Shown here one piece after another: positions 1 to 7,073 of a DNA stretch of 8,460 bases; the stretch's first letter is position 1; every line of letters starts with the position of its first letter. The position numbers and the translations under genes were made by a program. The notes below the pieces were generated by a model. It did no database searches. It saw nothing but the letters and a program-made list of their open reading frames with translations, and was not told the DNA's origin. Source of the DNA: Deltaproteobacteria bacterium (lineage in GTDB: Bacteria > Desulfobacterota > Deferrimicrobia > Deferrimicrobiales > Deferrimicrobiaceae); NCBI GenBank assembly GCA_003513855.1, contig DOTC01000026.1, forward strand, positions 1,113-9,572. The letters run 5' to 3'.

Positions 1-1247
1 AGGATGCCGATGGAGAAGATGAGGGCGAACAGGGTCACCCGGTTGAGCGTGTAGCCGGTGAGGTAGAAGACGGCCAGGGTAAACGCCAGCGTGACGGGGA
101 TGGCGGTTGCCACGATCCCCGACTCCCGCAGACCCAGCGTGAACAAGATGAGGACCGACACCGAGACGATGGCGATCAGCATGTGGAGGAGCAGCTCGTT
201 GGACTTCTCCGCCGCCGTCTCGCCGTAGTTCCGGGTGACGGTCAGGCGAATCCCGTCCGGGATCGTTCGTCCCCGGATCTCCTCGACCTTCCGGATCACG
301 TTCTCGGCGATCACGATGGCGTTGGTGCCCTTGCGCTTGGCGATCGAGAGCGTCACGGCCGGCTCGGGGGCGGGCGCCTTCCCCTGGGCGGCCGGGCCCA
401 GGCCGAAAAGAACGTAATCCGCCGGCTCCTCCGGCCCGTCCACGATCGTCGATACATCCCGCAGATAGACGGGCCGCCCGGCCGCCGCTTCCACGACGAC
501 GCTTCCCACGTCTTCGGCGGTGCGCAGGAACGCGCCGGTCTCCACCAGGAACTCCCGGTTCCCGGACGAGAAGCTCCCCGACTGGAGCTGCCGGTTGGCC
601 GCCGCAAGCATCGACACCAGCGCCGAAGGGTCGAGCCCCCGGGCGGCCAGCCGCGCGGGGTCCAGGATCACCCGGACCTGGCGGCGTCTCCCCCCGATGA
701 GGCTGATCTCCGAGACGTCGGGGATCGTCTTGATCTGGTCGTTCAGTTCCGCCGCCACCCGGCGCAGGGCGTAGTGGTCGTACCGGTCGCTGGAAAGCGT
801 GAGGGCGAGGATGGGGACGTCGTCGATGGACCGGGGCTTGACCAGGGGCGTGCTCGCCCCGGGGGGGATGAGGTCGAAGTTGGCGAACATCTTCTGGTTC
901 AGGCGGACGATGCTTTTTTCCTCGTCCTCGCCCACCTTGAACCGGACGATCGCCATGGACTGGCCGGGAGCCGAGGTGGAGTAGATGTACTCCACACCCG
1001 GGATCTCCCAGAGGAGCTTTTCCATGGGCTTGGTCACCCGCTCCTCCACCTCCCGGGCCGACGCCCCGGGCATCTGCACGAACACGTCGATCATGGGCAC
1101 GATGATCTGCGGCTCCTCCTCCCGGGGGAGGAGCACCACGGCGCCCGCGCCGAGGAGGATCGAGGCGATGACGATGAGGGGAGTGAGCCGGGATTCGATG
1201 AACACGGACGCGATCCTGCCCGCGATCCCTTTCCTTCCGTCTTTCAC
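1..1247 (-). CDS. RND-family efflux pump inner-membrane permease, N-terminal part (runs off left edge)
   Basis: Inner-membrane proton-driven transporter of the AcrB/HAE1-like RND superfamily; it would take substrate from the periplasm or inner membrane and pass it through the adaptor to the outer-membrane channel. About 415 residues are visible. Residues 17-40 form TM1, followed by the motif PREEEPQI and the porter subdomains (roughly 45-340), including the family-typical stretches [17 protein letters not shown] (56-72) and [16 protein letters not shown] (82-97). Residues 352-416 give TM2, TM3 and the beginning of TM4. The window stops at FSIGIL, just before the TM4 acidic pair used for proton relay, so catalytic competence and the split between drug-type and metal-type pumps cannot be judged. 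The start is a GTG at 1247 whose last two bases overlap the adaptor's TGA (GTGA), with a GGAG about 8 bases upstream. It is the third gene of the operon. The family call is strong; the substrate is unknown. Confidence 0.95.
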   Translation of the reverse strand, partial: MKDGRKGIAGRIASVFIESRLTPLIVIASILLGAGAVVLLPREEEPQIIVPMIDVFVQMPGASAREVEERVTKPMEKLLWEIPGVEYIYSTSAPGQSMAIVRFKVGEDEEKSIVRLNQKMFANFDLIPPGASTPLVKPRSIDDVPILALTLSSDRYDHYALRRVAAELNDQIKTIPDVSEISLIGGRRRQVRVILDPARLAARGLDPSALVSMLAAANRQLQSGSFSSGNREFLVETGAFLRTAEDVGSVVVEAAAGRPVYLRDVSTIVDGPEEPADYVLFGLGPAAQGKAPAPEPAVTLSIAKRKGTNAIVIAENVIRKVEEIRGRTIPDGIRLTVTRNYGETAAEKSNELLLHMLIAIVSVSVLILFTLGLRESGIVATAIPVTLAFTLAVFYLTGYTLNRVTLFALIFSIGI

Positions 1248-2458
1248 TTCCGGATCTCCACCCGGGCCCCGTCCACGAGCCTCTCCAGGGGGGAGACCGC
1301 CACGCGCGTGCCCGGGTCGACCCCCGACAGGATCTCCACCCCGTCCCCGAACGTCCTGCCGGTCTTGACCATCACCAGGCGCGCCACGTTGTCCGCCGAG
1401 ACGGTGTACAGGCCGTCGTACCCGCCCACCTGCGAAATCGCCCTCTGCGGGACGACGAGGACCGGTTCCTTCCCGACGGGGATCAGGACCCGCCCGAACA
1501 TCCCCGTCCGCAGCTCCCCACCCCGGGGGAGGTCCACCTTGACGGTGAACGTCCGGCTCGCCGGGTCTACCGTCGGCACCACCTCCGACACCGACCCGGC
1601 CATCTCCTCCCCGCCCCCGCCGTCGAGAACCACCCGGACCCGGCTGCCGACCTTGAGGGGGCCGAGGTAGGTCTCCGGCACGGAGGCCTCGATCCGGTAT
1701 CGCCCGGTCTCCTCCAGGACCACGATGGGCACTCCGGGGGAGGCCATCGAGCCGGCGTCGATCTTCTTTTCGGTGACGATCCCGGCAAAGGGCGCCGTCA
1801 CGAGGGTGTAGGAGAGCATCGCGCGCGCCGCGTCCGCCTGCGCTTTTGCCTGGGAGTTCTTCGCGGCCACCTGGGCCCGCCTGTCCAGCGCCCGCTCGTA
1901 TTCCTTGACCGCCACCGTCCGTCTGACCTCGATCTCGTCGAACTCCTGCGGGGTGACGACCTTCTCCTCGTGCAGCTTCCGGAACCGCTCGTACGTCTTC
2001 TCGGCAAGCGTCTTGCCCGCCTCCGCCTGCGCGATGGCCCGCTCGACCTCCTCGCGGGCGGCCTCCGCCTCGGCGACCATCGCCTCGGCGGCCGCAAGCT
2101 GGGCCCGGATCGCCGTGTCGTCGATCGTCGCCAGGACCGCCCCTTTTCCCACCCTTGTCCCCTCCACGACGGGAACGGAGGTGACCCTCCCCATGACCTG
2201 GGAGGCCACGGAGGCGATCCTCATCGCGCGGACCGTCCCGACCACCTCGGCGATCCTCTCGCGGGGACCGGCTCCCACTGTGACGACCTCCACACCGGTC
2301 ACCAGAGGTTTCTCCGCGGAGGCCCCGTGCTTTCCCTTCTCGCCGCACCCGATCAAAAGGCCGGCGACCGCGGCGAGGAGGAGCACCCGGGACCCGTGAA
2401 CCGCGAGACCGCACGCCGGTCGGCGGACCCCTTCCGCGCGGCGTTTCGTTGGCGTCAT
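1244..2458 (-). CDS. RND efflux periplasmic adaptor (membrane fusion protein), lipoprotein
   Basis: Periplasmic adaptor of the HlyD/AcrA family, 404 residues, bridging the inner-membrane pump and the outer-membrane channel. The N-terminus has a basic region and a hydrophobic stretch (about 24-37) ending in a lipobox LIGC with Cys38, so it should be lipid-anchored; Gly at +2 does not signal inner-membrane retention. Residues 50-115 and 216-250 are the two halves of the lipoyl/barrel-sandwich domain ([19 protein letters not shown] and [18 protein letters not shown]). Between them, 115-212 is an Ala/Glu/Arg-rich coiled-coil hairpin. Residues 252-325 form the beta-barrel domain ([15 protein letters not shown]) and 330-404 the membrane-proximal domain. 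The ATG start overlaps the upstream TGA (ATGA) and follows a strong GGGGGGAGGA ribosome-binding site. The same frame stays open far upstream, through the channel gene to 3913. That upstream part is Arg/Gly/Pro-rich shadow and is not part of the protein, because the lipoprotein signal and the RBS fix the start at 2458. Confidence 0.95.
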   Translation of the reverse strand: MTPTKRRAEGVRRPACGLAVHGSRVLLLAAVAGLLIGCGEKGKHGASAEKPLVTGVEVVTVGAGPRERIAEVVGTVRAMRIASVASQVMGRVTSVPVVEGTRVGKGAVLATIDDTAIRAQLAAAEAMVAEAEAAREEVERAIAQAEAGKTLAEKTYERFRKLHEEKVVTPQEFDEIEVRRTVAVKEYERALDRRAQVAAKNSQAKAQADAARAMLSYTLVTAPFAGIVTEKKIDAGSMASPGVPIVVLEETGRYRIEASVPETYLGPLKVGSRVRVVLDGGGGEEMAGSVSEVVPTVDPASRTFTVKVDLPRGGELRTGMFGRVLIPVGKEPVLVVPQRAISQVGGYDGLYTVSADNVARLVMVKTGRTFGDGVEILSGVDPGTRVAVSPLERLVDGARVEIRK

Positions 2459-3873
2459 CGTCCTCCCCCCTTTCCCCGGCTGTCCTCCGATCCGGGCAGC
2501 GCCCACGACAGCAGCCCTCCGGAGGCGTACTCGAGCTGCGCCCGGGACCGCAGCAGGTCGTTCTCCGCCCGGACCAGGTCGGCCCGGGCGGCATTTTGCG
2601 CCGTCTGCGCATCCAGCAGGTCGATCATCCGCGCCAGCTGGTTCTCGTACCTCGCCTTGACAAGCCGCGTCCCCTCCTCCGCCGCGGCAACCGCGGCCCG
2701 GGCGATCTCCACGCGGCGGGACGCCTCGTCCACGGCGAGGAACGCCTGGGTCACCTCGAACGCCGCCAGGTCCTCCGCCCCACGGTAGTACTCCCTCGCC
2801 CTTCCCCGTTCCGCGGAGGCCCTCCCCACCTCCGCCTCCCGGCTCAACCCGTCGAACAGGTTCCACCGCAGGCCTACGCCGACATTCCAGGTCCGGTTGT
2901 CGGGGGAGAAGATCCCGTCCTGCCCGTCGATCCGGTACGTGCCCGTCACCCCCACCGTGGGAAGATAGTCCGATCTCCGGAGAGTCAGGTTGGCGTCCGC
3001 GTTCTCGAGCCTCAGGGAAAACGCGCGCAGGTCGAAGCGGTGGGCGCCGACCGCCGCCATCCTCTCCTCGAGCGTTCCGGGTTCCGGCAGGGGGGGGACG
3101 GGGGCGACCGCGTCCATCCGCGCCCCTCTTGGTTCTCCCATCGCAAGACCCAGGCCCGCCTGCGCCAGGGCGAGGCGGCTCTCCGCCGTCACCTGGTCGC
3201 TCTCCGCCGTGGCGAGAAACACCCTCGCCCGCAGCACGTCGGAGGCAAGCCCCACGCCGGCTTTTTCCTTGACTTCCGCGATGCGGAAGGCCTCCCGGGC
3301 GTCGGACAATTCCTGCTCCGCCACCCGGACGTACTCCTTCGCCGTCAGCACGCCGAGATACGCCGTGAGGACCCGGAAGACGGCCTCCTCTTTCTTCCGT
3401 GACACGTCGAACCCGGTCGCCTCCGCCTCGCGGCTCGCCATCTTCATCCCGTGGTATGCCCGGGGCGCGAAGATCGGCTGCTCGAGCGTGAACAACGTGA
3501 TGTAGTCGTTGACCGGGGACGGCTCGTTGAAATTGCTCACATCGGAGAAATCGGTGTCGAGCAGCCGCTTCTGGTTCAGCTTCAGGGCGAACGCCTCCGC
3601 CGGCACGTTCGTGCGCACGAAGCTTCCCTCGAGGGAGAGCTTCGGGAGGTAGTCCCCGCGCGCGGCCTCCGCACCTTTCTGCGCGGAAGACCACTCGTAC
3701 CCGGCGGCCGACACGGCCGCGTTGTTTTGCAGGGCCCGCTCGACCGCACCGGGGAAATCGACCGGGTCGGCCCCGGCCGCGACAAGAGGGGCAGATGCGC
3801 ACAAAGCGAAGAGGAGAGCGACGGCAAGGGGGAGAACCGCGGGAATCGGAATGCGTTCCGGTCCGGCCATCAT
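2455..3873 (-). CDS. TolC-family outer-membrane efflux channel
   Basis: Outer-membrane factor of the TolC/OprM (OEP) family, 472 residues, forming the trimeric exit duct of the tripartite pump. Residues 1-34 are a signal peptide (hydrophobic core [21 protein letters not shown], cleavage near VAAG). Two internal repeats are visible, each with the OEP hallmark before an outer-membrane strand: [13 protein letters not shown] (73-85) and [13 protein letters not shown] (301-313). Each is followed by long Ala/Glu/Arg-rich helices (155-245 and 350-450) that build the periplasmic alpha-barrel. The start chosen is the ATG at 3873 because AAGGAG (3884-3879) lies exactly 5 bases upstream; a second ATG follows at once. 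A GTG at 3957 would add 28 residues before the signal peptide and is disfavoured. Cys25 is not in a good lipobox (FALC). It is the first gene of the operon; its TGA overlaps the adaptor's ATG by four bases. Confidence 0.95.
   Translation of the reverse strand: MMAGPERIPIPAVLPLAVALLFALCASAPLVAAGADPVDFPGAVERALQNNAAVSAAGYEWSSAQKGAEAARGDYLPKLSLEGSFVRTNVPAEAFALKLNQKRLLDTDFSDVSNFNEPSPVNDYITLFTLEQPIFAPRAYHGMKMASREAEATGFDVSRKKEEAVFRVLTAYLGVLTAKEYVRVAEQELSDAREAFRIAEVKEKAGVGLASDVLRARVFLATAESDQVTAESRLALAQAGLGLAMGEPRGARMDAVAPVPPLPEPGTLEERMAAVGAHRFDLRAFSLRLENADANLTLRRSDYLPTVGVTGTYRIDGQDGIFSPDNRTWNVGVGLRWNLFDGLSREAEVGRASAERGRAREYYRGAEDLAAFEVTQAFLAVDEASRRVEIARAAVAAAEEGTRLVKARYENQLARMIDLLDAQTAQNAARADLVRAENDLLRSRAQLEYASGGLLSWALPGSEDSRGKGGGR
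2459..2470 (-). promoter_or_regulatory. Ribosome binding site of the adaptor gene
   Basis: A purine run GGGGGGAGGACG sits directly before the ATG at 2458, still inside the coding sequence of the channel gene. It fixes the adaptor start at the ATGA overlap although the reading frame is open much further upstream. Confidence 0.7.
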
Positions 3874-3878
3874 CTTCA

Positions 3879-3884
3879 CTCCTT
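3879..3884 (-). promoter_or_regulatory. Ribosome binding site of the outer-membrane channel gene
   Basis: AAGGAG on the minus strand, followed by TGAAG and then ATG at 3873. The near-ideal spacing of 5 bases decides the start in favour of the ATG adjoining the signal peptide, over the in-frame GTG at 3957. Confidence 0.75.
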
Positions 3885-3974
3885 CCCCGCCGGCCCCGGT
3901 GTTTCCACCGCAATACCGGCAGAAGTTCGTCCCATCCTGAGGCAAGGAGGATGCCACAAACCGAACAGAACTGC

Positions 3975-4002
3975 GATATCTATAAATTCCTTTTATTTAC
4001 AA
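3975..4002 (-). promoter_or_regulatory. Candidate promoter of the efflux operon (AT-rich island)
   Basis: This 28-base patch is almost entirely A/T within a very GC-rich window and lies about 100 bases upstream of the channel start. On the minus strand it reads TTGTAA (4002-3997) followed by TTTATAGATAT. No pairing of -35 and -10 boxes with ideal spacing stands out: TTGTAA to GATATC gives 16 bases with a weak -10. The location and composition suggest a promoter; the exact boxes are a guess. Confidence 0.3.
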
Positions 4003-4019
4003 GGGAGTTCACTTCGCAC

Positions 4020-4035
4020 GCCGGATCGGTCCGGC
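4020..4035. repeat. Inverted repeat upstream of the efflux operon
   Basis: GCCGGA, loop TCGG, TCCGGC: a perfect 6-bp stem with a 4-base loop, about 20 bases upstream of the AT-rich promoter candidate. No T-run follows on either strand, so it is not a typical intrinsic terminator. An operator half-site pair or a chance GC palindrome are both possible. Confidence 0.35.
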
Positions 4036-4044
4036 ACGGGGGAA

Positions 4045-4083
4045 CATGCAAATATGCAACATCATGTGCAACAACGCGCAACA
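4045..4083. repeat. Cluster of TGCAA/GCAAC short repeats, possible operator
   Basis: The core GCAA occurs at 4048, 4056, 4068 and 4078, three of them as GCAAC(A), spaced 8-12 bases apart. A reverse copy, GTTGCATG, lies at 4116-4123, complementary to the CATGCAA at 4045-4051. The segment TGCAAATATGCA is an inverted repeat with 4-bp arms. It lies upstream of the AT-rich promoter candidate of the efflux operon. It could be a regulator-binding array; no regulator gene is in the window. Confidence 0.35.
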
Positions 4084-4125
4084 CCATGAGGGCAGAACCT
4101 GTCATGCCACTTTTGGTTGCATGGG

Positions 4126-4143
4126 GGCTGGACCTCACCAGCC
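4126..4143 (-). terminator. Hairpin just after the protease gene, weak terminator candidate
   Basis: GGCTGG, loop ACCTCA, CCAGCC (plus-strand reading): a perfect 6-bp stem starting 22 bases downstream of the protease stop. The minus-strand transcript lacks a U-tract after it (CCCCCATGCAACC), so this is at best a non-canonical terminator or a 3'-end stabilising stem. Confidence 0.25.
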
Positions 4144-4165
4144 GTACAACAAGTTCCGTTCCGGT

Positions 4166-6853
4166 CTATTCCCTGCCGCCGAGGACGGCAATGGTGTAGC
4201 GGTCGGTGCTCAGTACCCTGGAGGCCATCCGGTTCACCTCTTCGAGGGTCACCGCCTCGATCTTTTCCGGCTCCCGGAAGGCTTCCTCGTACCCGACGCC
4301 GTAGAGCTCATTGTACATCATCTTGCTGGCATAGGCGGAATTGCTTTGAAGCCCGATCTCGTAGGTGCCGACCATCCACTTTTTCGCGCGGTCGCACTCT
4401 TCGGCTGTGACGCCGTGCGCCTTAACATCCTCGATTTCCTTCAGGGTATCGGTGATCGCCCCCTCCAGCTTGTCGGTGCTGGTCCCCATGTAGAACGCGA
4501 AGAATCCCGGGTCGACCTGCTCCGAGGAGAACGAGGTCACCGAGTACGCGAGGGATTTTTTGTCCCGGAGGTTGGTAAAGAGCCTGCCCCCCATCCCCGC
4601 GAGGGCCGACCCGAGGACGTCGAGGGCGTAGCGGTCGGGATCCGTAACCCGGGCCCCGGCGTACCCGATGACGAAGTGCGCCTGCTCCTTGTCGCGGGGC
4701 TCCTCCCCCCTGCGGATCCCTTTCTCCTCCGGTACCGGCATCGGCCCGATCGGGAGGAAGCCCTCCCGGAGGGGAAAGTCGCCGAACGCCTCCCGCAGGG
4801 ACGAGAGCGCTTCCTGTGCGCCGATGTCCCCGGATACGGCGATCACCAGGTTGCGCGGATCCGCCCACCTCCGGTAGAAGGTTTCCACATCCTCCCGGGT
4901 GATCGCGCGGACCGACTCCTCCGTCCCCAACGGGTTGCGTGCGTACGGATGGTCCCCGTAGTGGGTCGCGAGAAAGAGGAGGATGACCGACCCGGTCATG
5001 TCATCCTTCTGGAGCTTGAGCCTGCCCAAAAGCTCCTTGCGCTTCTTCTCAAGTTCCTCTTCCGGAAACGTGGGCCACCGGATCGACTCGGTGAAGAGGC
5101 GGAAGCCCGCAGCAAAATCCTTGCTCATGAAGCGTGCCCGCAGGGCGAAGGAGTTCCTCCCGGAATAGCCGGAGAGATCGGCCGCGATGTTTTCCACCGC
5201 CTCCGAGATCTCCCTTGCCGTCCGCTCCTTCGTCCCTTTGGTAAGCAACTCGGCGGTCATCGCGGAGACCCCACCCTGATCCAACGGCTCCGCGCGCAGA
5301 CCCCCCAGGAACCCGGCCTCCACGGCGACCACCGGCACCGCCCGGTCCTCCCGGATGATCACGCGGATCCCGTTTTCCAGAATCTCCTTCACGACCGTCC
5401 CCTGCTGTTGCCTTGACTCTCCCGAGGGCCTCATCGCCTCCCGGTATGATTCCGACGCGATCGTGCGGACGTCCTCCGCGGAGAGCAGCCCGCCCTCGCC
5501 CCGCGGAACCACGGCCGCCACGGTGAGATTTTCCGGCCTCAGGTATGCGCGGGCCGCCGTGACGATGTCGTCGCCCGTCACCGCCCGGATCTTCCGGAGA
5601 TACTTCTGCTCGAAGCCGGCGTCCCCGAGGGTGGTCTCGAAGAACCCCACGTGGCGCGCCAGCGACCCCGCCGATTCGAGGGAATAGATGAAATCGCTCT
5701 CGATGGACGTCTTGGCGCGGGCCAGCTCCTGTCCCCCCGGCGGCGCCGCCCCCATGCGAAACGTCTGCCGCAGGATTTCCCGCAGCGCCTCCTTCGCCTT
5801 GTCGGCCGAACCGGTGGCCGACACGATCAGAACCCCCCTGTCCTTCGGCGTGTAGGCGGAGGCGCTGACCGAATCGACCAGCCCCCGGGAATCCTTCACC
5901 TCGTGGTAGAGCCGGGAGGTCTGCCCGCTTCCCAGGATCGTGGAAAGAATATCCCAGGAAAAGACGTCCCCGTCCCGCATCGAGGGGCCGTGGAACGCCA
6001 GGTCGAGGTAGGCGCGCTTCGCCTCCCGCTCCTGGACCGTCACCCGGGCTTCCTTCTGCGGCGGTTCGGCGGGCATCCCTTCGGGCGGAGCTTCACGGGC
6101 CGGAAGCGGAAGGAACGCCTTCTCGATGAGCGGGCGCGCCTTCGCCGGGTCCACGTCGCCCGCGATCACGAGCACCATGTTCCCCGGCTGGTAGTACCGG
6201 GAAAAATACGCCACGAGGTCGTCCCGGGTAATGCCGCGGATCGTGTTGTCGTATCCGATGACGGGACGGCCGTAGGGATGGACGCGGTACGCCTCCCGGA
6301 ACAGCGCCTTCCCGTTCACGCTTCCCGGGTTGTCCTCGCTCCTGCGCAGCTCTTCGAGGACCACTTCCTTCTCGCGGGCCAGTTCTTCCGCGTCGAACAC
6401 CGAGTTCCCGAGAGTGTCGGCAAGGATGTCCAGGGAGTTTTCCAGAAACCTGCCCGAGATCGTGATGTGGTACACCGTCTGGTCGAAGCTCGTGTAGGCG
6501 TTGATCTGCCCCCCGAGAGACTCCACCTCCCGCGCGATCTGGCCGGGCCCCCGCCGCTTCGTCCCCTTGAAGGCCATGTGCTCCAGGATGTGGGACATCC
6601 CCGCGCGTTCCCTGGGCTCGGTCGCGCTTCCCGCCTTGACCCATACCTGCACGGCGACGACCGGCGAGGAGTGGTTCTCCCGGAGTACTACGGTCAGGCC
6701 GTTCCCCAGCGTGAACGTGTCGGTCACCTTCGCTCCCCCCGCCGTCGTTTTCCCGTCCGCGGCCCCCGCGGCAGGCAGTGCCTCTCCGGCGGCATGGGAT
6801 GCCGCCCACAGGAGAAGCACCGCAAAGATCGCTCTGCGCACCCTGTCCGTCAC
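4166..6853 (-). CDS. Secreted two-module M16 family zinc metalloprotease (pitrilysin/processing-peptidase type)
   Basis: Zinc peptidase of the M16 family, 895 residues, exported to the periplasm by a signal peptide (hydrophobic IFAVLLLWAASHAAG, residues 9-23). The first catalytic module (about 45-190) carries the inverted zinc motif HILEH (His88, Glu91, His92). Glu168 in EKEVVLEEL fits the third ligand at the family's usual spacing of about 75 residues, and Glu161 matches the conserved accessory Glu. An M16_C-type domain follows (about 205-390; GSGQTSRLYHEVKDSRGLV). The second half repeats the arrangement: an M16-like module (about 488-635) in which HILEHMAFKGT is replaced by AMTAELLTKGT, so no zinc site, then a second M16_C domain (about 655-890) with GGRLFTNLRDKKSLAYSV, where Arg757 and Tyr770 match the substrate-binding Arg/Tyr of the family. 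The start is GTG at 6853, with GGAGGAG 7 bases upstream. It is separated from the efflux operon by 292 bp, so a shared transcript is possible but unsupported. The substrate is unknown; unfolded periplasmic peptides would be typical. Confidence 0.95.
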   Translation of the reverse strand: MTDRVRRAIFAVLLLWAASHAAGEALPAAGAADGKTTAGGAKVTDTFTLGNGLTVVLRENHSSPVVAVQVWVKAGSATEPRERAGMSHILEHMAFKGTKRRGPGQIAREVESLGGQINAYTSFDQTVYHITISGRFLENSLDILADTLGNSVFDAEELAREKEVVLEELRRSEDNPGSVNGKALFREAYRVHPYGRPVIGYDNTIRGITRDDLVAYFSRYYQPGNMVLVIAGDVDPAKARPLIEKAFLPLPAREAPPEGMPAEPPQKEARVTVQEREAKRAYLDLAFHGPSMRDGDVFSWDILSTILGSGQTSRLYHEVKDSRGLVDSVSASAYTPKDRGVLIVSATGSADKAKEALREILRQTFRMGAAPPGGQELARAKTSIESDFIYSLESAGSLARHVGFFETTLGDAGFEQKYLRKIRAVTGDDIVTAARAYLRPENLTVAAVVPRGEGGLLSAEDVRTIASESYREAMRPSGESRQQQGTVVKEILENGIRVIIREDRAVPVVAVEAGFLGGLRAEPLDQGGVSAMTAELLTKGTKERTAREISEAVENIAADLSGYSGRNSFALRARFMSKDFAAGFRLFTESIRWPTFPEEELEKKRKELLGRLKLQKDDMTGSVILLFLATHYGDHPYARNPLGTEESVRAITREDVETFYRRWADPRNLVIAVSGDIGAQEALSSLREAFGDFPLREGFLPIGPMPVPEEKGIRRGEEPRDKEQAHFVIGYAGARVTDPDRYALDVLGSALAGMGGRLFTNLRDKKSLAYSVTSFSSEQVDPGFFAFYMGTSTDKLEGAITDTLKEIEDVKAHGVTAEECDRAKKWMVGTYEIGLQSNSAYASKMMYNELYGVGYEEAFREPEKIEAVTLEEVNRMASRVLSTDRYTIAVLGGRE

Positions 6854-6943
6854 CGGCGATCTCCTCCCCGCATCTTCCTTCGACGCCTTCGTTTCACAGA
6901 TGACCGCCGGTCGCCATTGGTTCCCGCCGGGGCACGAACGGGT

Positions 6944-6949
6944 ATTATA
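6944..6949 (-). promoter_or_regulatory. -10 box (TATAAT) for the M16 protease gene
   Basis: A perfect sigma-70 type TATAAT on the minus strand, about 90 bases upstream of the protease GTG, in otherwise GC-rich DNA. The sequence at the expected -35 position is a G-run with no resemblance to TTGACA, so the promoter might need an activator or use another sigma factor. The near-symmetric TATTATAT also gives a poor -10 on the plus strand. Confidence 0.4.
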
Positions 6950-6964
6950 TCCCAGATCCGTCGG

Positions 6965-6990
6965 CCGCCCCCCGGTTGTCCGGACGGCGG
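6965..6990. repeat. Imperfect GC-rich inverted repeat
   Basis: CCGCC (6965-6969) pairs with GGCGG (6986-6990), and inside it CCGG (6972-6975) pairs with CCGG (6980-6983) around the loop TTGT, with a 2x2 internal mismatch. It overlaps the first copy of the 27-bp repeat and the -35 candidate, so it may be an operator or chance symmetry in GC-rich DNA. Confidence 0.3.
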
Positions 6991-7004
6991 TTTCCGTTTA
7001 TTCT
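6976..7004 (+). promoter_or_regulatory. Candidate promoter of the unknown plus-strand gene
   Basis: TTGTCC (6976-6981), a 17-base spacer and TATTCT (6999-7004); each box matches the sigma-70 consensus at 4 of 6 positions. Transcription would start near 7011, giving a leader of about 60 bases before the ATG at 7074. The first copy of the 27-bp repeat covers the spacer and -10; the second covers the expected start site. Confidence 0.35.
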
Positions 7005-7032
7005 ATCCGGACGGCGGTTCCCGGTCATTCTA
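6979..7032. repeat. 27-bp tandem direct repeat, two copies
   Basis: Copies at 6979-7005 and 7006-7032 are directly adjacent and identical at 24 of 27 positions. They differ only at unit positions 15, 19 and 21, and both begin TCCGGACGGCGGTT and end ATTCTA. Each contains a CGG-N3-CCG palindrome (CGGTTTCCG or CGGTTCCCG). The unit also contains TCCGGA. Its position over the candidate plus-strand promoter suggests a duplicated operator; a replication-slippage duplication without function is the alternative. Confidence 0.85.
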
Positions 7033-7057
7033 TGGAGGAAACGGCCGAAGGCGGGAC

Positions 7058-7064
7058 AAAGGAG
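7058..7064 (+). promoter_or_regulatory. Ribosome binding site of the unknown gene
   Basis: AAAGGAG followed by 9 bases (ACCCTTTTT) and ATG at 7074. An in-frame ATG at 7032 has no purine-rich site before it, so this RBS selects the shorter, 219-residue product. Confidence 0.6.
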
Positions 7065-7073
7065 ACCCTTTTT

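Larger units (their letters stand above)
3874..4165. other. Intergenic region between protease and efflux operon (292 bp)
   Basis: Both flanking genes are on the minus strand, so this holds the end of the protease transcript and the presumed promoter/operator of the efflux operon. It contains, from right to left, a hairpin 22 bases after the protease stop (4126-4143), a cluster of GCAAC-type repeats (4045-4083), a short inverted repeat (4020-4035), an AT-rich island (3975-4002) and a 5' leader of about 80-100 bases. No convincing small gene was found; a plus-strand ATG at 3951 has a GGAGG touching it with no spacer and opens a frame without protein-like composition. Confidence 0.6.
6854..7073. 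other. Divergent intergenic region between protease and unknown gene (220 bp)
   Basis: Two divergent transcripts must start here. It holds the protease RBS (6861-6867), a perfect TATAAT for the minus strand, an imperfect hairpin (6965-6990), a 27-bp tandem repeat (6979-7032) and the RBS of the plus-strand gene (7058-7064). No additional gene is evident. Confidence 0.6.

Noticed and set aside
183..1670. Long plus-strand open frame of 495 codons
   Set aside because: It is antisense to the RND pump and adaptor, His/Arg/Gly/Pro-rich and without protein-like hydrophobic pattern; this is a typical GC-rich shadow.
2459..3913. The adaptor's reading frame remains open upstream for about 485 codons, giving an 889-residue frame
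   Set aside because: The upstream part lies entirely inside the TolC-family gene in another frame, is Arg/Gly/Pro-rich and has no domain. The adaptor has its own RBS and lipoprotein signal starting at 2458.
4020..4035. Inverted repeat considered as intrinsic terminator of the protease transcript
   Set aside because: The 6-bp stem has no T-run after it on either strand and lies 130 bases beyond the stop; listed only as an inverted repeat.
3943..4199. Plus-strand AAGGAGG-ATG at 3944-3953 opening a frame to 4199
   Set aside because: The Shine-Dalgarno touches the ATG with no spacer, and the peptide crosses the GCAAC repeats and the protease tail with no protein-like composition.
7032..7073. 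Upstream ATG at 7032 as the start of the unknown gene
   Set aside because: No purine-rich site precedes it and it overlaps the end of the tandem repeat; the ATG at 7074 has AAAGGAG at 9 bases.
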